A DNA stretch of 64,000 nucleotides from Bacillus sp. P14.5 (lineage in GTDB: Bacteria > Bacillota > Bacilli > Bacillales > Bacillaceae_B), in NCBI RefSeq assembly GCF_003316765.1, contig NZ_NIJF01000095.1:248001-312000 (forward strand), written 5' to 3'. The notes below the pieces were generated by a model, which was not told the DNA's origin, searched no databases, and was given only the letters and a program-made list of their open reading frames with translations. The position numbers and the translations under genes were made by a program. Of this stretch, positions 45,395 to 54,200 are shown one piece after another (position 1 is the stretch's first letter; the number at the start of each line of letters is the position of its first letter).

Positions 45395-45925
45395 ATGAAA
45401 AAATTATGGTGGTTAGGATTGGCTATTTTGTTAGCGGTTGCAGGTTGTTCAAACAACGGAGAAAATAATGCGGCTGACAATGATACTGCCGATAATGCAG
45501 AGGAAACCGAATCAACCGAAGAATCTGCGGATGTATCCGGAGCGATGATGGATTTCTACTTGAATATGACAAGCACTCTTAACGGAGTAGATAATGAATT
45601 GAATGATTATGAAGCTGCTATGAGCGGAGAAGAAGCTCCTACTGCTGAAATGAAAGAGGCTGCTGCTGAATCTGCTGCTGCATCAAGCGAAGCAGTGCAA
45701 GGATTGGAAGTATCAGGGGATCTTTCTCAATACGAGGAGGAACTGGAATCATTCAAAACAACTCTTGCCGAGTCTTATGATATGAAAGCTGCTGAACTTC
45801 AAAATGAAGAGGTAAACTTTGAAGCAGCCAACGAGAAATTCGCAGAAGCTGAAGAACAAATTGCAAGCTTGCTTGAAGAAGCTGGACTGGTGAAATCCAC
45901 TCTTAGCAATGACGTCAACGGTTAA
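45395..45925 (+). CDS. Predicted lipoprotein with acidic helical domain
   Basis: 176 residues. Signal peptide MKKLWWLGLAILLAVAGC with lipobox VAGC (Cys18), an acidic Asn/Asp/Glu/Thr linker, then about 120 helical residues with even Glu/Ala spacing, probably a coiled bundle. Ala and Glu are strikingly frequent (AAAESAAASSEAVQG). No family recognised. The ATG at 45395 follows GAAAGGATGAAG; in-frame ATGs at 45368 and 45386 were rejected. Confidence 0.75.
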   Translation: MKKLWWLGLAILLAVAGCSNNGENNAADNDTADNAEETESTEESADVSGAMMDFYLNMTSTLNGVDNELNDYEAAMSGEEAPTAEMKEAAAESAAASSEAVQGLEVSGDLSQYEEELESFKTTLAESYDMKAAELQNEEVNFEAANEKFAEAEEQIASLLEEAGLVKSTLSNDVNG

Positions 45926-45938
45926 TATGTAATTTGAA

Positions 45939-45974
45939 AGAGGATTGTCCTTCATAATGGACGATCCTTTTTTG
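45939..45974 (+). terminator. Terminator of the lipoprotein gene
   Basis: AGGATTGTCC ... GGACGATCCTTTTTT. Confidence 0.88.
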
Positions 45975-46170
45975 TTGTATATAAGTCAGGCCAAAACTAA
46001 GAACTCTATAAAAACTTCTGGTCCTAATAAGGCAGCACTTCCACTTCTAAGGGAATCCATCTTCAATCTAGGGAGTAAATGAGTGATTGAGAAAGCTGGC
46101 AAAAAAATGATATCATGGTGTCTTTTTGTCTCCTTTCCTTCTATATAGAAGGTGAAAGGAGGTGAAGCAA

Positions 46171-46374
46171 ATGGCAACTTCAGACTTGAAAAGTATCAAA
46201 CTGAGAATGGTCTTAGATATGAGAGGTCATTGCCGTGTAACAAGGCAAACCATTCGTCACGGAAGCAGAAATTACGATTGTATTGAAAATGCACCTCTTT
46301 CATATGATCGAAACCAAGTTGAGGCTGTCATTGCTTCCAACATTGTACTGCCACAGGAGATAACTACAAGATAG
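46171..46374 (+). CDS. Small protein of unknown function
   Basis: 67 residues, starting MATSDLKSIKLRMVLDMRGH. A very strong ribosome site (AAAGGAGGTG) precedes the ATG at 46171, better than at the longer start 46162. The first half alternates Arg and Thr/Val (RMVLDMRGHCRVTRQTIR), suggesting a strand-rich fold. The N-terminus is faintly like DUF1659 small proteins, but the match is too weak to call. Confidence 0.55.
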   Translation: MATSDLKSIKLRMVLDMRGHCRVTRQTIRHGSRNYDCIENAPLSYDRNQVEAVIASNIVLPQEITTR

Positions 46375-46484
46375 CTGATAAATAGAAATAGTTCATGACC
46401 GGGCATTACTGCGGCTTTCACCGTTAATTCATACCATTCCACTATCTGTAACAACCAGGCAGGAATCTCTGATATAATACGAAT

Positions 46485-46498
46485 AGAATATCTGTTCG
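46485..46498. promoter_or_regulatory. SOS-box-like site before sbcD
   Basis: AGAAT-ATCT-GTTCG, two mismatches to CGAAC-N4-GTTCG, between a TATAAT at 46473 and the sbcD ribosome site. LexA bound here would repress sbcDC. Confidence 0.5.
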
Positions 46499-46511
46499 AG
46501 AGGTGACGATA

Positions 46512-47657
46512 ATGAAATTTATACATACAGCCGACTGGCACTTGGGAAAGCTGGTCCACGGCATCTATATGACGGAACAGCAGCGGGAAGTTCTGTATCA
46601 ATTTGTTCAATTAGTAGAAGAAGAACAGCCTGACGCAGTGGTCATTGCCGGTGATCTTTATGACCGCTCCGTACCACCGACTGAAGCTGTGGAATTGCTC
46701 GATGAAATCTTATACAAAATTAATGTAGAGTTGAAGATTCCGGTAATCGCTATATCTGGAAATCATGACAGTGCTGAAAGACTGTCATTCGGGACATCGT
46801 GGTATAAACAAAGCAGATTATACTTGAAAGGAAAGCTGACGCATGACTTTGCACCAATAGAAGTCGAAGGTGTTAATTTTCACTTGATTCCCTACGCGGA
46901 TCCTGGAATTGTCAGGCAGCTTCTTCAAAACGATTCCATTCATTCCCATCATGATGCAATGCAGGCTATCGTCGGTGAGATTGAAAAGCATATGGATCCC
47001 GGACGGCCGCAGGTATTTGTGGGACATGCGTTTGTTCTGGGAGGGAAAACTTCTGATTCGGAAAGAACTTTGTCTGTAGGAGGTTCGGGCTGTGTCGGTT
47101 CAGAATTGTTTGATCCTTTTCACTATACAGCTCTTGGACATCTGCATAGTCCGGACGCCATCAAGCACGATAGAGTGAAATATTCAGGTTCACTATTAAA
47201 ATACTCTTTTTCTGAAGCCAAACAGAGAAAGGCTGTTTCAATTGTTGAAATTGATTCTAAGGGAAATATCTCGATACAGGAAAAAGCACTCACACCAAAG
47301 CAAGACATGCGGGAGATAGAAGGCTTTATGGGAGAGCTTCTGGATCCGGGCTTTTACAACAATCAAAAAACAAATGATTTTCTGAAGGTGACCTTGCATG
47401 ACGAGGGGGCCCTTATTGACCCCATTAATAAATTGCGCCAGGTTTACCCGAATGTTCTTCATTTAGAAAGAAAAGTAGAACAATATGATTTAACAAGAAA
47501 AGAGAATTACTCGACATTAAGGGATGAAAAAAAGTCTGAGCTCGAACTTTTTCAGCAGTTCTACACTGAAATGACCACTTCTGATTTCTCAGAAGAAAAG
47601 AAGAAAATAATGATTAATGTCATTGAGAAGGCGAAGAGGGAGGCTGAAAAGAAATGA
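46512..47657 (+). CDS. sbcD: SbcD, Mre11-type nuclease subunit
   Basis: 381 residues. Metallophosphoesterase motifs in order: TADWHLGK, VIAGDLYDRSVPP, ISGNHDSAERL, and later GHAFVLGG and TALGHLHSPD. It works with SbcC to process hairpins and DNA ends. Its stop overlaps the sbcC start (ATGA). The ATG at 46512 has GAGGTG upstream and opens MKFIHTADWHLG, the normal family start. Confidence 0.96.
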   Translation: MKFIHTADWHLGKLVHGIYMTEQQREVLYQFVQLVEEEQPDAVVIAGDLYDRSVPPTEAVELLDEILYKINVELKIPVIAISGNHDSAERLSFGTSWYKQSRLYLKGKLTHDFAPIEVEGVNFHLIPYADPGIVRQLLQNDSIHSHHDAMQAIVGEIEKHMDPGRPQVFVGHAFVLGGKTSDSERTLSVGGSGCVGSELFDPFHYTALGHLHSPDAIKHDRVKYSGSLLKYSFSEAKQRKAVSIVEIDSKGNISIQEKALTPKQDMREIEGFMGELLDPGFYNNQKTNDFLKVTLHDEGALIDPINKLRQVYPNVLHLERKVEQYDLTRKENYSTLRDEKKSELELFQQFYTEMTTSDFSEEKKKIMINVIEKAKREAEKK

Positions 47658-50600
47658 AACCTTTAAAATTGACCATGCAGGCGTTCGGACCCTATCCTGC
47701 TGCTGAAACCATTGACTTTCAGCTTCTTGAGAACCGGACAATGTTTGTGATTTCCGGAAAAACCGGATCTGGAAAAACGACCATTTTTGATGGAATCTCA
47801 TTCGCCATCTATGGAAAAGCATCTGGAGAAGACAGGAGCGGGAACGATCTCCGCAGCCAATTTGCCGATGATAATGATTTAACGGAAGTCTCACTGACTT
47901 TTTCCTTGAGAGGGAAAACTTATCTCATTACAAGGTCTCCTCAACAGGAAAAGAAGAAAGCTCGAGGGGACGGTTTTACAACCGTTAACGCAAAGGCAGA
48001 GTTTTATTCAATAGATGAGAGCGGGGCAAAAGAGCTGCTGGCTGCGAATGTCAGGGATGTGGATGAGAAAATCAAAGAAATCATCCAGCTTGATGCGAAC
48101 CAGTTCAGGCAGATTTTGATGATTCCCCAAGGAGAATTCCGTAAGCTCCTTACTTCTGACAGTAAAGATAAAGAAGCGATTCTTCAACGGCTTTTTCATA
48201 CCGAGTTTTATAAAACCATTCAGGATAAATTGAAAGAGGAAAGTGATCTCCTGAAAAGGGATGTGGAAAAAGCGGTTGAAGACAGGACAAGGAACCTCTT
48301 GGGAATTCATCCGGAACAAAATGAGGAGTTAAGGGAGCTTCTCTTGGAGGAGCCCTTGAATGATACTCTTATAATAGAAAAGCTTGTAAATCATAATAGT
48401 GAAATGAATGAGACCTTGAATGATTTGAGCCAGCGTTTTGATAGTAAACAGAAAGATAGAGACCAGCTTCAAAAGCAAATAATACAAGCACAGAAGCTGG
48501 TAGAACAGTTTGAGAAGAGAAGAGTGCTTCGGGAACAAAAGCAAATTCTTGAAAATAAGAAAGAAAAAATTGAAAGATTAAAAGAAGAGATCCAAAAAGC
48601 CCGCCAAGCGGACAAGCTGTTAAAGCAGGATGAGTATTGCCATAGGTTGAATCGTGAATTAAAAACGGTGGAGCAAGAATTAGAGAATCTCCTTAGGCAA
48701 AATCGTGAACTGAAGAACCATTTGGATTCTGCCCGTGAAAATTGGGAACAAGAGCAGAAGAAGGAAGAGGAAAGAGATGAAGCTGGAAAGAGGGTTAATA
48801 CTCTTGAAGGCCTGCGGGAAGATGTATTCTCATTCGGACAATTAGAAGATGAAGTCACTAAACTTGAAGGGCAGCGCAAACGTTTAAATGACTCTATTAA
48901 ACAGGCAATGGAAGAGCTGGCTGCCAAGAAGAAGCTGCTGCAGGAGCAGGAAGTTAGAAAAGCTGATCTCGAAAAGCTTAGGATTGAACTATTTGAAACA
49001 GAAAAAACCATTTCTGTTCTGCAAAACAATGAGAAACTATTCTTACAATACCATAAAATAGTAAATGAAGGCCGAAGCGTCACAGCCAAACTGGAAATGA
49101 GAAAGCAACAGCACCAAAAGGCTTTAGTAGAGCTTGAAGATGCCCGCTCCACCTTGGAGTGGCTGGATAGTAAATGGAATAAAGCACAGGCTGGTATACT
49201 TGCATCTAAACTGATGGAAGGAGACTCTTGCCCGGTCTGCGGATCCGATCAGCATCCCTCTCCCGCACATCTGCAAGATGAACTGCCACACGAAGAGGAT
49301 ATTAAAGCCGCTAAAGAAAGGGTAATAGAAAAAGAAAACCGTTTAAATGATGCAAGCAGGGGCTTTTACGAAATTGAAGCACAATATTCATCGCTTGAAA
49401 CACAAAGGCAAGAAGCATTCCGGGAAATTACGCAAATCCTGGAGAACTTCAAAGAGGAAAATATCCAGCTTGAAATCGAGTCTATAAAAAGCCAGGTGCA
49501 AGCTAAGCAAAATGAAATGAATGCAGGCAATCATCAGTTGGGGGAACTTCAGCCTCTTATTAAGAATATGGAACAAAATAAGAATTCCATAGAGCTGCAG
49601 GATGGAAAGCTCGAAAGACTGAAACAGGATGAACTGATGCTGTCAGAAGCGTATCATGCTAAAAAGGGCGCGTTGGAAAGCAGACGATCGGCGATTCCGG
49701 CCGAATTAAGGACCAGAGAAAAATACACTTCGGCATTGAATGCAGCTCAGAAGGAATTGATTTTGTTAAAATCATCCTTCGAAAAAGCTCAGGAATTATT
49801 TAACCGCATAGGTAAAGACGTTTCTGTTAATGAGGCACAAGTTAAGGATAGACAGGATGCGGTTTTTAAACTAAAGACAGAGATGGATGATGAACGACAG
49901 AAGTTTCTAAACATACTCGAAGAACAAGGCTTTGAAAGTTACAAAGCATTTCAGGAGGCTAAACGGTCAGACTCAGATATTAGTTCAATGGAAAAAGTCG
50001 TGAGCGGCTATGGCGAGGAAGTACGTTCGGTAACTGACAGACTGGAAGAACTTGAAAAAGCTCTTCAGGACACTGAACAACCAGACCTTGAAGCTCTTCA
50101 TCAGCACTTCTCCATAATGAACGATGCATTGAAAAAACTGAACGAAGAGTTTAATTCCATGAAAATGAGAAAAATTGAAAATGAATCGATTCTGGAATAT
50201 GTTCGCCAACTCAACAAGCAAGTGAAAGACCTTGAAATTAGATACAGCCTGGCGGGACATCTTGCAGAGATGGCAAGGGGACAAAATACGCACCGTTTGA
50301 CATTTGAACGGTATGTATTGGCATCTTTCCTGGAGGATATCCTGCTGGTTGCAAATGACAGACTGATGAAGATGACTTCAGGAAGATACAGCCTGATCAG
50401 AAAGAGGGACAGAAGTAAAGGAAATGTGCAGAGCGGCTTGGAGCTGCTTGTTTTTGATCAATACACAGGGCAGGACCGGCACGTGAAAACCCTTTCAGGT
50501 GGAGAGAGCTTCAAAGCCGCCTTATGCCTTGCACTGGGTCTTGCAGATGTTGTTCAACAGTACGCAGGAGGAGTTTCCCTGGAAACGATGTTCATAGATG

Positions 50601-50788
50601 AAGGGTTTGGCACTCTGGATCCCGAATCTCTTGACCATGCGATCGAGGCACTAATGGATATCCAAAGCAGCGGACGCCTGGTCGGGCTCATCTCACATGT
50701 TCCTGAACTTAAAGAACGAATAGATGCCCGTTTGGAAGTCATCTCATCGCAAACAGGAAGTACTACCAAATTTCAATTTTTAGCCTAA
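47654..50788 (+). CDS. sbcC: SbcC, Rad50-type SMC-like ATPase
   Basis: 1044 residues, full length. N-terminal Walker A GKTGSGKTTIFDGI, long coiled coils (about 180-480 and 560-880), and a central zinc hook CPVCGSDQHPSP (CxxC) that joins two molecules. C-terminal signature TLSGGESFKAALCLALGLAD and Walker B METMFIDEGFGTLDPES. With SbcD it forms an ATP-driven nuclease complex on broken or hairpinned DNA. Overlaps sbcD by four bases, so translation is coupled. Own terminator. Confidence 0.97.
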   Translation: MKPLKLTMQAFGPYPAAETIDFQLLENRTMFVISGKTGSGKTTIFDGISFAIYGKASGEDRSGNDLRSQFADDNDLTEVSLTFSLRGKTYLITRSPQQEKKKARGDGFTTVNAKAEFYSIDESGAKELLAANVRDVDEKIKEIIQLDANQFRQILMIPQGEFRKLLTSDSKDKEAILQRLFHTEFYKTIQDKLKEESDLLKRDVEKAVEDRTRNLLGIHPEQNEELRELLLEEPLNDTLIIEKLVNHNSEMNETLNDLSQRFDSKQKDRDQLQKQIIQAQKLVEQFEKRRVLREQKQILENKKEKIERLKEEIQKARQADKLLKQDEYCHRLNRELKTVEQELENLLRQNRELKNHLDSARENWEQEQKKEEERDEAGKRVNTLEGLREDVFSFGQLEDEVTKLEGQRKRLNDSIKQAMEELAAKKKLLQEQEVRKADLEKLRIELFETEKTISVLQNNEKLFLQYHKIVNEGRSVTAKLEMRKQQHQKALVELEDARSTLEWLDSKWNKAQAGILASKLMEGDSCPVCGSDQHPSPAHLQDELPHEEDIKAAKERVIEKENRLNDASRGFYEIEAQYSSLETQRQEAFREITQILENFKEENIQLEIESIKSQVQAKQNEMNAGNHQLGELQPLIKNMEQNKNSIELQDGKLERLKQDELMLSEAYHAKKGALESRRSAIPAELRTREKYTSALNAAQKELILLKSSFEKAQELFNRIGKDVSVNEAQVKDRQDAVFKLKTEMDDERQKFLNILEEQGFESYKAFQEAKRSDSDISSMEKVVSGYGEEVRSVTDRLEELEKALQDTEQPDLEALHQHFSIMNDALKKLNEEFNSMKMRKIENESILEYVRQLNKQVKDLEIRYSLAGHLAEMARGQNTHRLTFERYVLASFLEDILLVANDRLMKMTSGRYSLIRKRDRSKGNVQSGLELLVFDQYTGQDRHVKTLSGGESFKAALCLALGLADVVQQYAGGVSLETMFIDEGFGTLDPESLDHAIEALMDIQSSGRLVGLISHVPELKERIDARLEVISSQTGSTTKFQFLA

Positions 50789-50796
50789 ATGCGCAA

Positions 50797-50827
50797 GAAG
50801 GGACCTGGAGATTTCCAGGTCCCTTAC
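50797..50827 (+). terminator. Terminator of sbcDC
   Basis: AAGGGACCTGG-AGATTT-CCAGGTCCCTT. Confidence 0.85.
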
Positions 50828-50850
50828 TAATACCACATAATATATTTATA

Positions 50851-51032
50851 TTTTCATAAACTTTGTTGCTTTTTATATAAATTTTGTAAGGCCAGGCCAT
50901 GATTCATCTTATATATCCTGCTAAGCAAGAAAGTAAAGAGTTACTCACTCCGAGTAGAGATAAAACCAAAGTATTCGGGCGGAATCCTGGCTCTTTGGAT
51001 TTTCCGCGGGAACAATTTATTTGAAAACTACC
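50851..51032. mobile_element. MITE family A, degenerate copy
   Basis: Forward orientation: TTTTCATAAACTTTGTTGC at the left, internal GCTAAGCAAGAAAGTAAAGAG, right end AACAATTTATTTGAAAACTACC. About 180 bases. It is followed after 12 bases by a second, reverse copy. Confidence 0.7.
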
Positions 51033-51044
51033 ATATTTAAAGAA

Positions 51045-51221
51045 GGCTATTTTCGCATAAATTAGTGCTTTCGGAAAAATCCCTGGAACCGGATTTTTCC
51101 CGGGTACTAGGGGTTTAGGGATCAGCTCTTTTCTGTTCATGTTAAATAGGTTATACCGTAGAATTAAGGTTGTTTTTCTCGGGAATAAGATTATATAGCC
51201 ACAAAGTTTACGAAAAGAGCG
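51045..51221. mobile_element. MITE family A, reverse copy next to the previous one
   Basis: Begins GGCTATTTTCGCATAAATTA and ends CAAAGTTTACGAAAAGAGCG. About 177 bases. Flanks TTTAAAGAA (51036-51044) and TTTAATAAA (51222-51230) resemble a duplicated AT-rich target with two mismatches. Two head-to-head copies lie within 380 bases. Confidence 0.8.
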
Positions 51222-51374
51222 TTTAATAAAAGCAGCATTCATCTTTCCTGCTGCTGTTTAGTGATTAAGGATGAAGGGTAATTCGCAGAATAGTTTATTA
51301 TGCTGCAGGGGCTTTCTATTGGCATAATTTTCTACTAAGATAGAGATATCCAAGAAGAGGGGGAGTCATATAAT

Positions 51375-51668
51375 ATGGAATTGTTCTTCTTTATTTTATT
51401 CATTTTGCTGTCTGCAGCGGCATCTTTTTTCTGGAGCTGGAAGCGGCTGATAGATTTTAACAGTTACAAAAAGCCGTTTCTGGAAGGAACCATTTTGAAT
51501 TTCCTTATTTTATTGTTCGGCTCATTTTGCTGGTTTCTGATTTCGAACGACCCTGAAGAAAGGTTGACAGGTATTTTTTACTTTCTTACAGCCTTTTTGG
51601 TGATTATGGTTGCAAATGGAGCAACACTGGCATTTCTATTTTCTAAAAGGAAGGATACCACTTCATGA
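51375..51668 (+). CDS. Small membrane protein upstream of coaW
   Basis: 97 residues with three hydrophobic helices (FFFILFILLSAAASFFWSW, GTILNFLILLFGSFCWFLIS, IFYFLTAFLVIMVANGATLA) and a charged C-terminus. Overlaps the coaW start by four bases (ATGA), so translation is coupled. No family recognised. Confidence 0.7.
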   Translation: MELFFFILFILLSAAASFFWSWKRLIDFNSYKKPFLEGTILNFLILLFGSFCWFLISNDPEERLTGIFYFLTAFLVIMVANGATLAFLFSKRKDTTS

Positions 51669-52465
51669 ACAAAATTGGAATCGATGCTGGCGGCACGCTT
51701 ATCAAAGTGGTATATAATGAAGGGGGAGCCAGGCATTACAAGACCTTCTCATCTCGCGACCTTGATTCTTTAAGTCAGTGGCTTCGCTGGCTGTCCCCTC
51801 ACTCAGAATTCTGTCTGACTGGCGGAAGAGCCGGTCAAATTAAAAACTTATTTGAAAATGCATCAGAAATACCGGAGTTTGAAGCAGTATGCTCGGGTGC
51901 AGCCATCCTGCTGTATGAGGAGCACCAGAAGAAGAACCCATTTATTTTAGCAAATGTTGGAACAGGAACTTCATTATTTTACGTCGATCCTGAAAGGAAT
52001 CAGCATCGCCGCCTTGCCGGAACCGGTATGGGGGGCGGTACCATTATGGGGCTTGGGAGATTATTAGCTGGTTTAGAAAGTTTTTCCGAAATTATTCAAA
52101 CAGCCCAATCAGGAAATCGTGAAAAAGTCGACTTGTTGGTAAAGGACTTATATGAAAACGAGAAGCCTCCAATCCCTGGACACCTCACTGCGGCGAACTT
52201 CGCAGGTGAATTTTCAGGTGAGGAGACCCCTGCGGATGCACTACGTTCGTTAATCAATATGGTGGCTGAGAATATCATTCTTCTTTCATCACGAGAAGCG
52301 CAAGCGGAAGGAATCAAAACAATCGTTTTTTCTGGGGGAGCACTGAAAGGCAATACTTTACTAAAGAAAGATTTTGGTCAATTTCAGGATATTATTGAAT
52401 ACGAACCGGTTTTTTTGGAAAATGGAGCTTATGCCGGGGCAATAGGCTGTTTAGGATTAAATTAA
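51665..52465 (+). CDS. coaW: Type II pantothenate kinase
   Basis: 266 residues. ASKHA-type kinase fold: phosphate loop KIGIDAGGTLIKVVY, then ILANVGTGTSLFYV and TGMGGGTIMGLGRLL, and the C-terminal adenosine-binding IKTIVFSGGALKGN. It phosphorylates pantothenate, the first step of coenzyme A synthesis; the type II form resists feedback by CoA. Many bacilli carry this or a type III enzyme. Coupled to the membrane protein gene before it. Confidence 0.92.
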   Translation: MNKIGIDAGGTLIKVVYNEGGARHYKTFSSRDLDSLSQWLRWLSPHSEFCLTGGRAGQIKNLFENASEIPEFEAVCSGAAILLYEEHQKKNPFILANVGTGTSLFYVDPERNQHRRLAGTGMGGGTIMGLGRLLAGLESFSEIIQTAQSGNREKVDLLVKDLYENEKPPIPGHLTAANFAGEFSGEETPADALRSLINMVAENIILLSSREAQAEGIKTIVFSGGALKGNTLLKKDFGQFQDIIEYEPVFLENGAYAGAIGCLGLN

Positions 52466-52844
52466 ATTTGATTAAGAAAGCTATGAATTTTTGACGTGAT
52501 TTCTTAGGGGCAGCATTGAAAGAAGTACCAGAGTTTGGAGAATTTTGGACATCAAAAAAGTATAACTAACATTGCTGACTTCCGCGGTTATATTCTCGCC
52601 GATCACCCTGCCCTATTAAATAATCCTTTTGAAGCAGATGGGTCTGTGCATTTCCGAAAGTAACTTCTCCTTCAACACATATTTACGCAGCAAAAGGCAT
52701 GGTGCTATAATTATGGGTTTTTTATATAACTCTTCACAAAATCTTCAAGTATAATCATTGGAACAGATTGTATTCATCGTTTGTTTAATCTACCATAGAT
52801 TAAGAGGACAATTGTTTGAAGAAAAGTGTTGTGGAGGGATATCC
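52466..52844. other. Intergenic region before the SCO1-like gene
   Basis: About 380 bases. The frame from 52758 has no ribosome site. The ribosome site and TTG start of the next gene are at 52833-52847. No repeats or hairpins of note. Confidence 0.4.
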
Positions 52845-53438
52845 TTGGTTAAAAGAATTATGTTGCTGACGTTCGTGATAATTACTTCGGCTTTTTTAGC
52901 TGCTTGCGGGAACGGAGGTTTTAAAGCTGATCATAATTGGAAGGTACAGGATTTTAGTTATACGAATCAGAATAATGAAACAGTCAGCTTGGAAGATTTA
53001 AAAGGGAAAGTATGGCTTGCCGCCTTTATTTTCACCAACTGTGATACAGTGTGTCCACCTATGACTTATAATATGACTCTGCTGCAAGAAGAGCTTCAAG
53101 AAAAAGGTATTGAAGATTACCAAATCGTTTCCTTCAGTGTCGACCCGGAAGTGGATACTCCTGAAGCTTTATCAGAATATATCAGTAAATACGATGCTGA
53201 TACAAGTAAATGGGATCTCTTGACAGGTTATTCGCAAGACCACATTTCTAAATTTGCCGAAAAGTCATTTAAATCTCTTGTGGCGGATGATCCTAATTCG
53301 GATCAGGTTGTCCATCAGACCAGCTTTTATTTAGTGAATCAAGAGGGCAGGACTGTAAAGAGTTACAGTGGTTATGAAGATGTGCCGTTTGACCAGATTG
53401 CTTTGGATATGGAAGCGCTGATCAAAGAAGGGAAATAA
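52845..53438 (+). CDS. SCO1/SenC-like copper lipoprotein (YpmQ type)
   Basis: 197 residues. Lipoprotein signal MVKRIMLLTFVIITSAFLAAC (lipobox LAAC). Thioredoxin-like SCO domain with copper ligands CDTVCPPM (CxxxC) and a distal His in VVHQTSFYLV. SCO proteins deliver copper to the CuA site of cytochrome c oxidase. The TTG at 52845 has GGAGGG six bases upstream; the frame upstream to 52758 was rejected. Confidence 0.9.
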   Translation: MVKRIMLLTFVIITSAFLAACGNGGFKADHNWKVQDFSYTNQNNETVSLEDLKGKVWLAAFIFTNCDTVCPPMTYNMTLLQEELQEKGIEDYQIVSFSVDPEVDTPEALSEYISKYDADTSKWDLLTGYSQDHISKFAEKSFKSLVADDPNSDQVVHQTSFYLVNQEGRTVKSYSGYEDVPFDQIALDMEALIKEGK

Positions 53439-53515
53439 ATGAATAATCTTAGAAGGACAGCTGAATCACAGATTCCACTGAGAATATACCGAATTATAGA
53501 ATCTATTTCTCTTTA

Positions 53516-53572
53516 ACATAGAAAAAGTCAACTATACTTCCTGAAATCGGAAGAAAGGTTGACTTTTTTCTA
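53516..53572 (+). terminator. Terminator of the SCO1-like gene
   Basis: ATAGAAAAAGTCAAC ... GGTTGACTTTTTTCTAT, long stem with CTTCC/GGAAG inside. Confidence 0.88.
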
Positions 53573-53727
53573 TGGATGCATTCCTCATTTTATGTATTTG
53601 TTGGAAAATTTACCTGCCGGGGCTGGAAAGGTACTTTCTCACCTAAACGCTGGAAAGATGCTGATTCAAGGATCTGATATGTGATAAGTGGTACCTATGA
53701 GCCAGATATAGTTCTTTGGCTAGTGAT

Positions 53728-53922
53728 ATAGAGGGGAAAATTCCCCTTATTTACTAAAAAGTATGTGATTACTAGCTTAAATAGAGGGAGAAACTCCTCT
53801 TATTTGACTAAAAATCAATAGAAAATAGGTGCTCTTTTTCGGCTAAGGGGAAAAACTCCTTCTATTCACATCAAAATGAGCTGCGAAATTGAAATTAACG
53901 GGAAAATCTCCCCTTAATTTTA
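53728..53922. repeat. Array of four short palindromes, GGGGAAA type
   Basis: Units at 53728, 53778, 53841 and 53893: GAGGGGAAAATTCCCCTTAT, GAGGGAGAAACTCCTCTTAT, AAGGGGAAAAACTCCTTCTA and AACGGGAAAATCTCCCCTTA. Spacing is 50, 63 and 52 bases. Same plan as the array at 31918-32105. No ORF. Confidence 0.75.
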
Positions 53923-54046
53923 CCGGTGGATTCTTATTTAATGAAATGACAGACCGAGTGAGATTAAATCCTTTTCCACCAGGCGCATCTAAAGTGAAAT
54001 CGTACATCTTGAAAGTTAATCAACACTCTTTCATAAACCAGATATG

Positions 54047-54090
54047 AAAAAGGCAGAATCGCTCTTTATAGTGAACGTTTCTGCCTTTTT
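54047..54090 (-). terminator. Terminator of the DUF2935 gene, repeated GGCAGAATCG type
   Basis: AAAAAGGCAGAATCG ... CGTTTCTGCCTTTTT. Two near-identical hairpins recur at 60505 and 63377. Confidence 0.8.
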
Positions 54091-54200
54091 AAAATTTTAC
54101 TGAACTTTTTCATTGGCAGTCCTTATTATATTGAGCTATGGTCTGATAACAGGTCGACAAATACCGGGTGGTGACTGTCACCAAGAAGGGGCCAGGCGGT

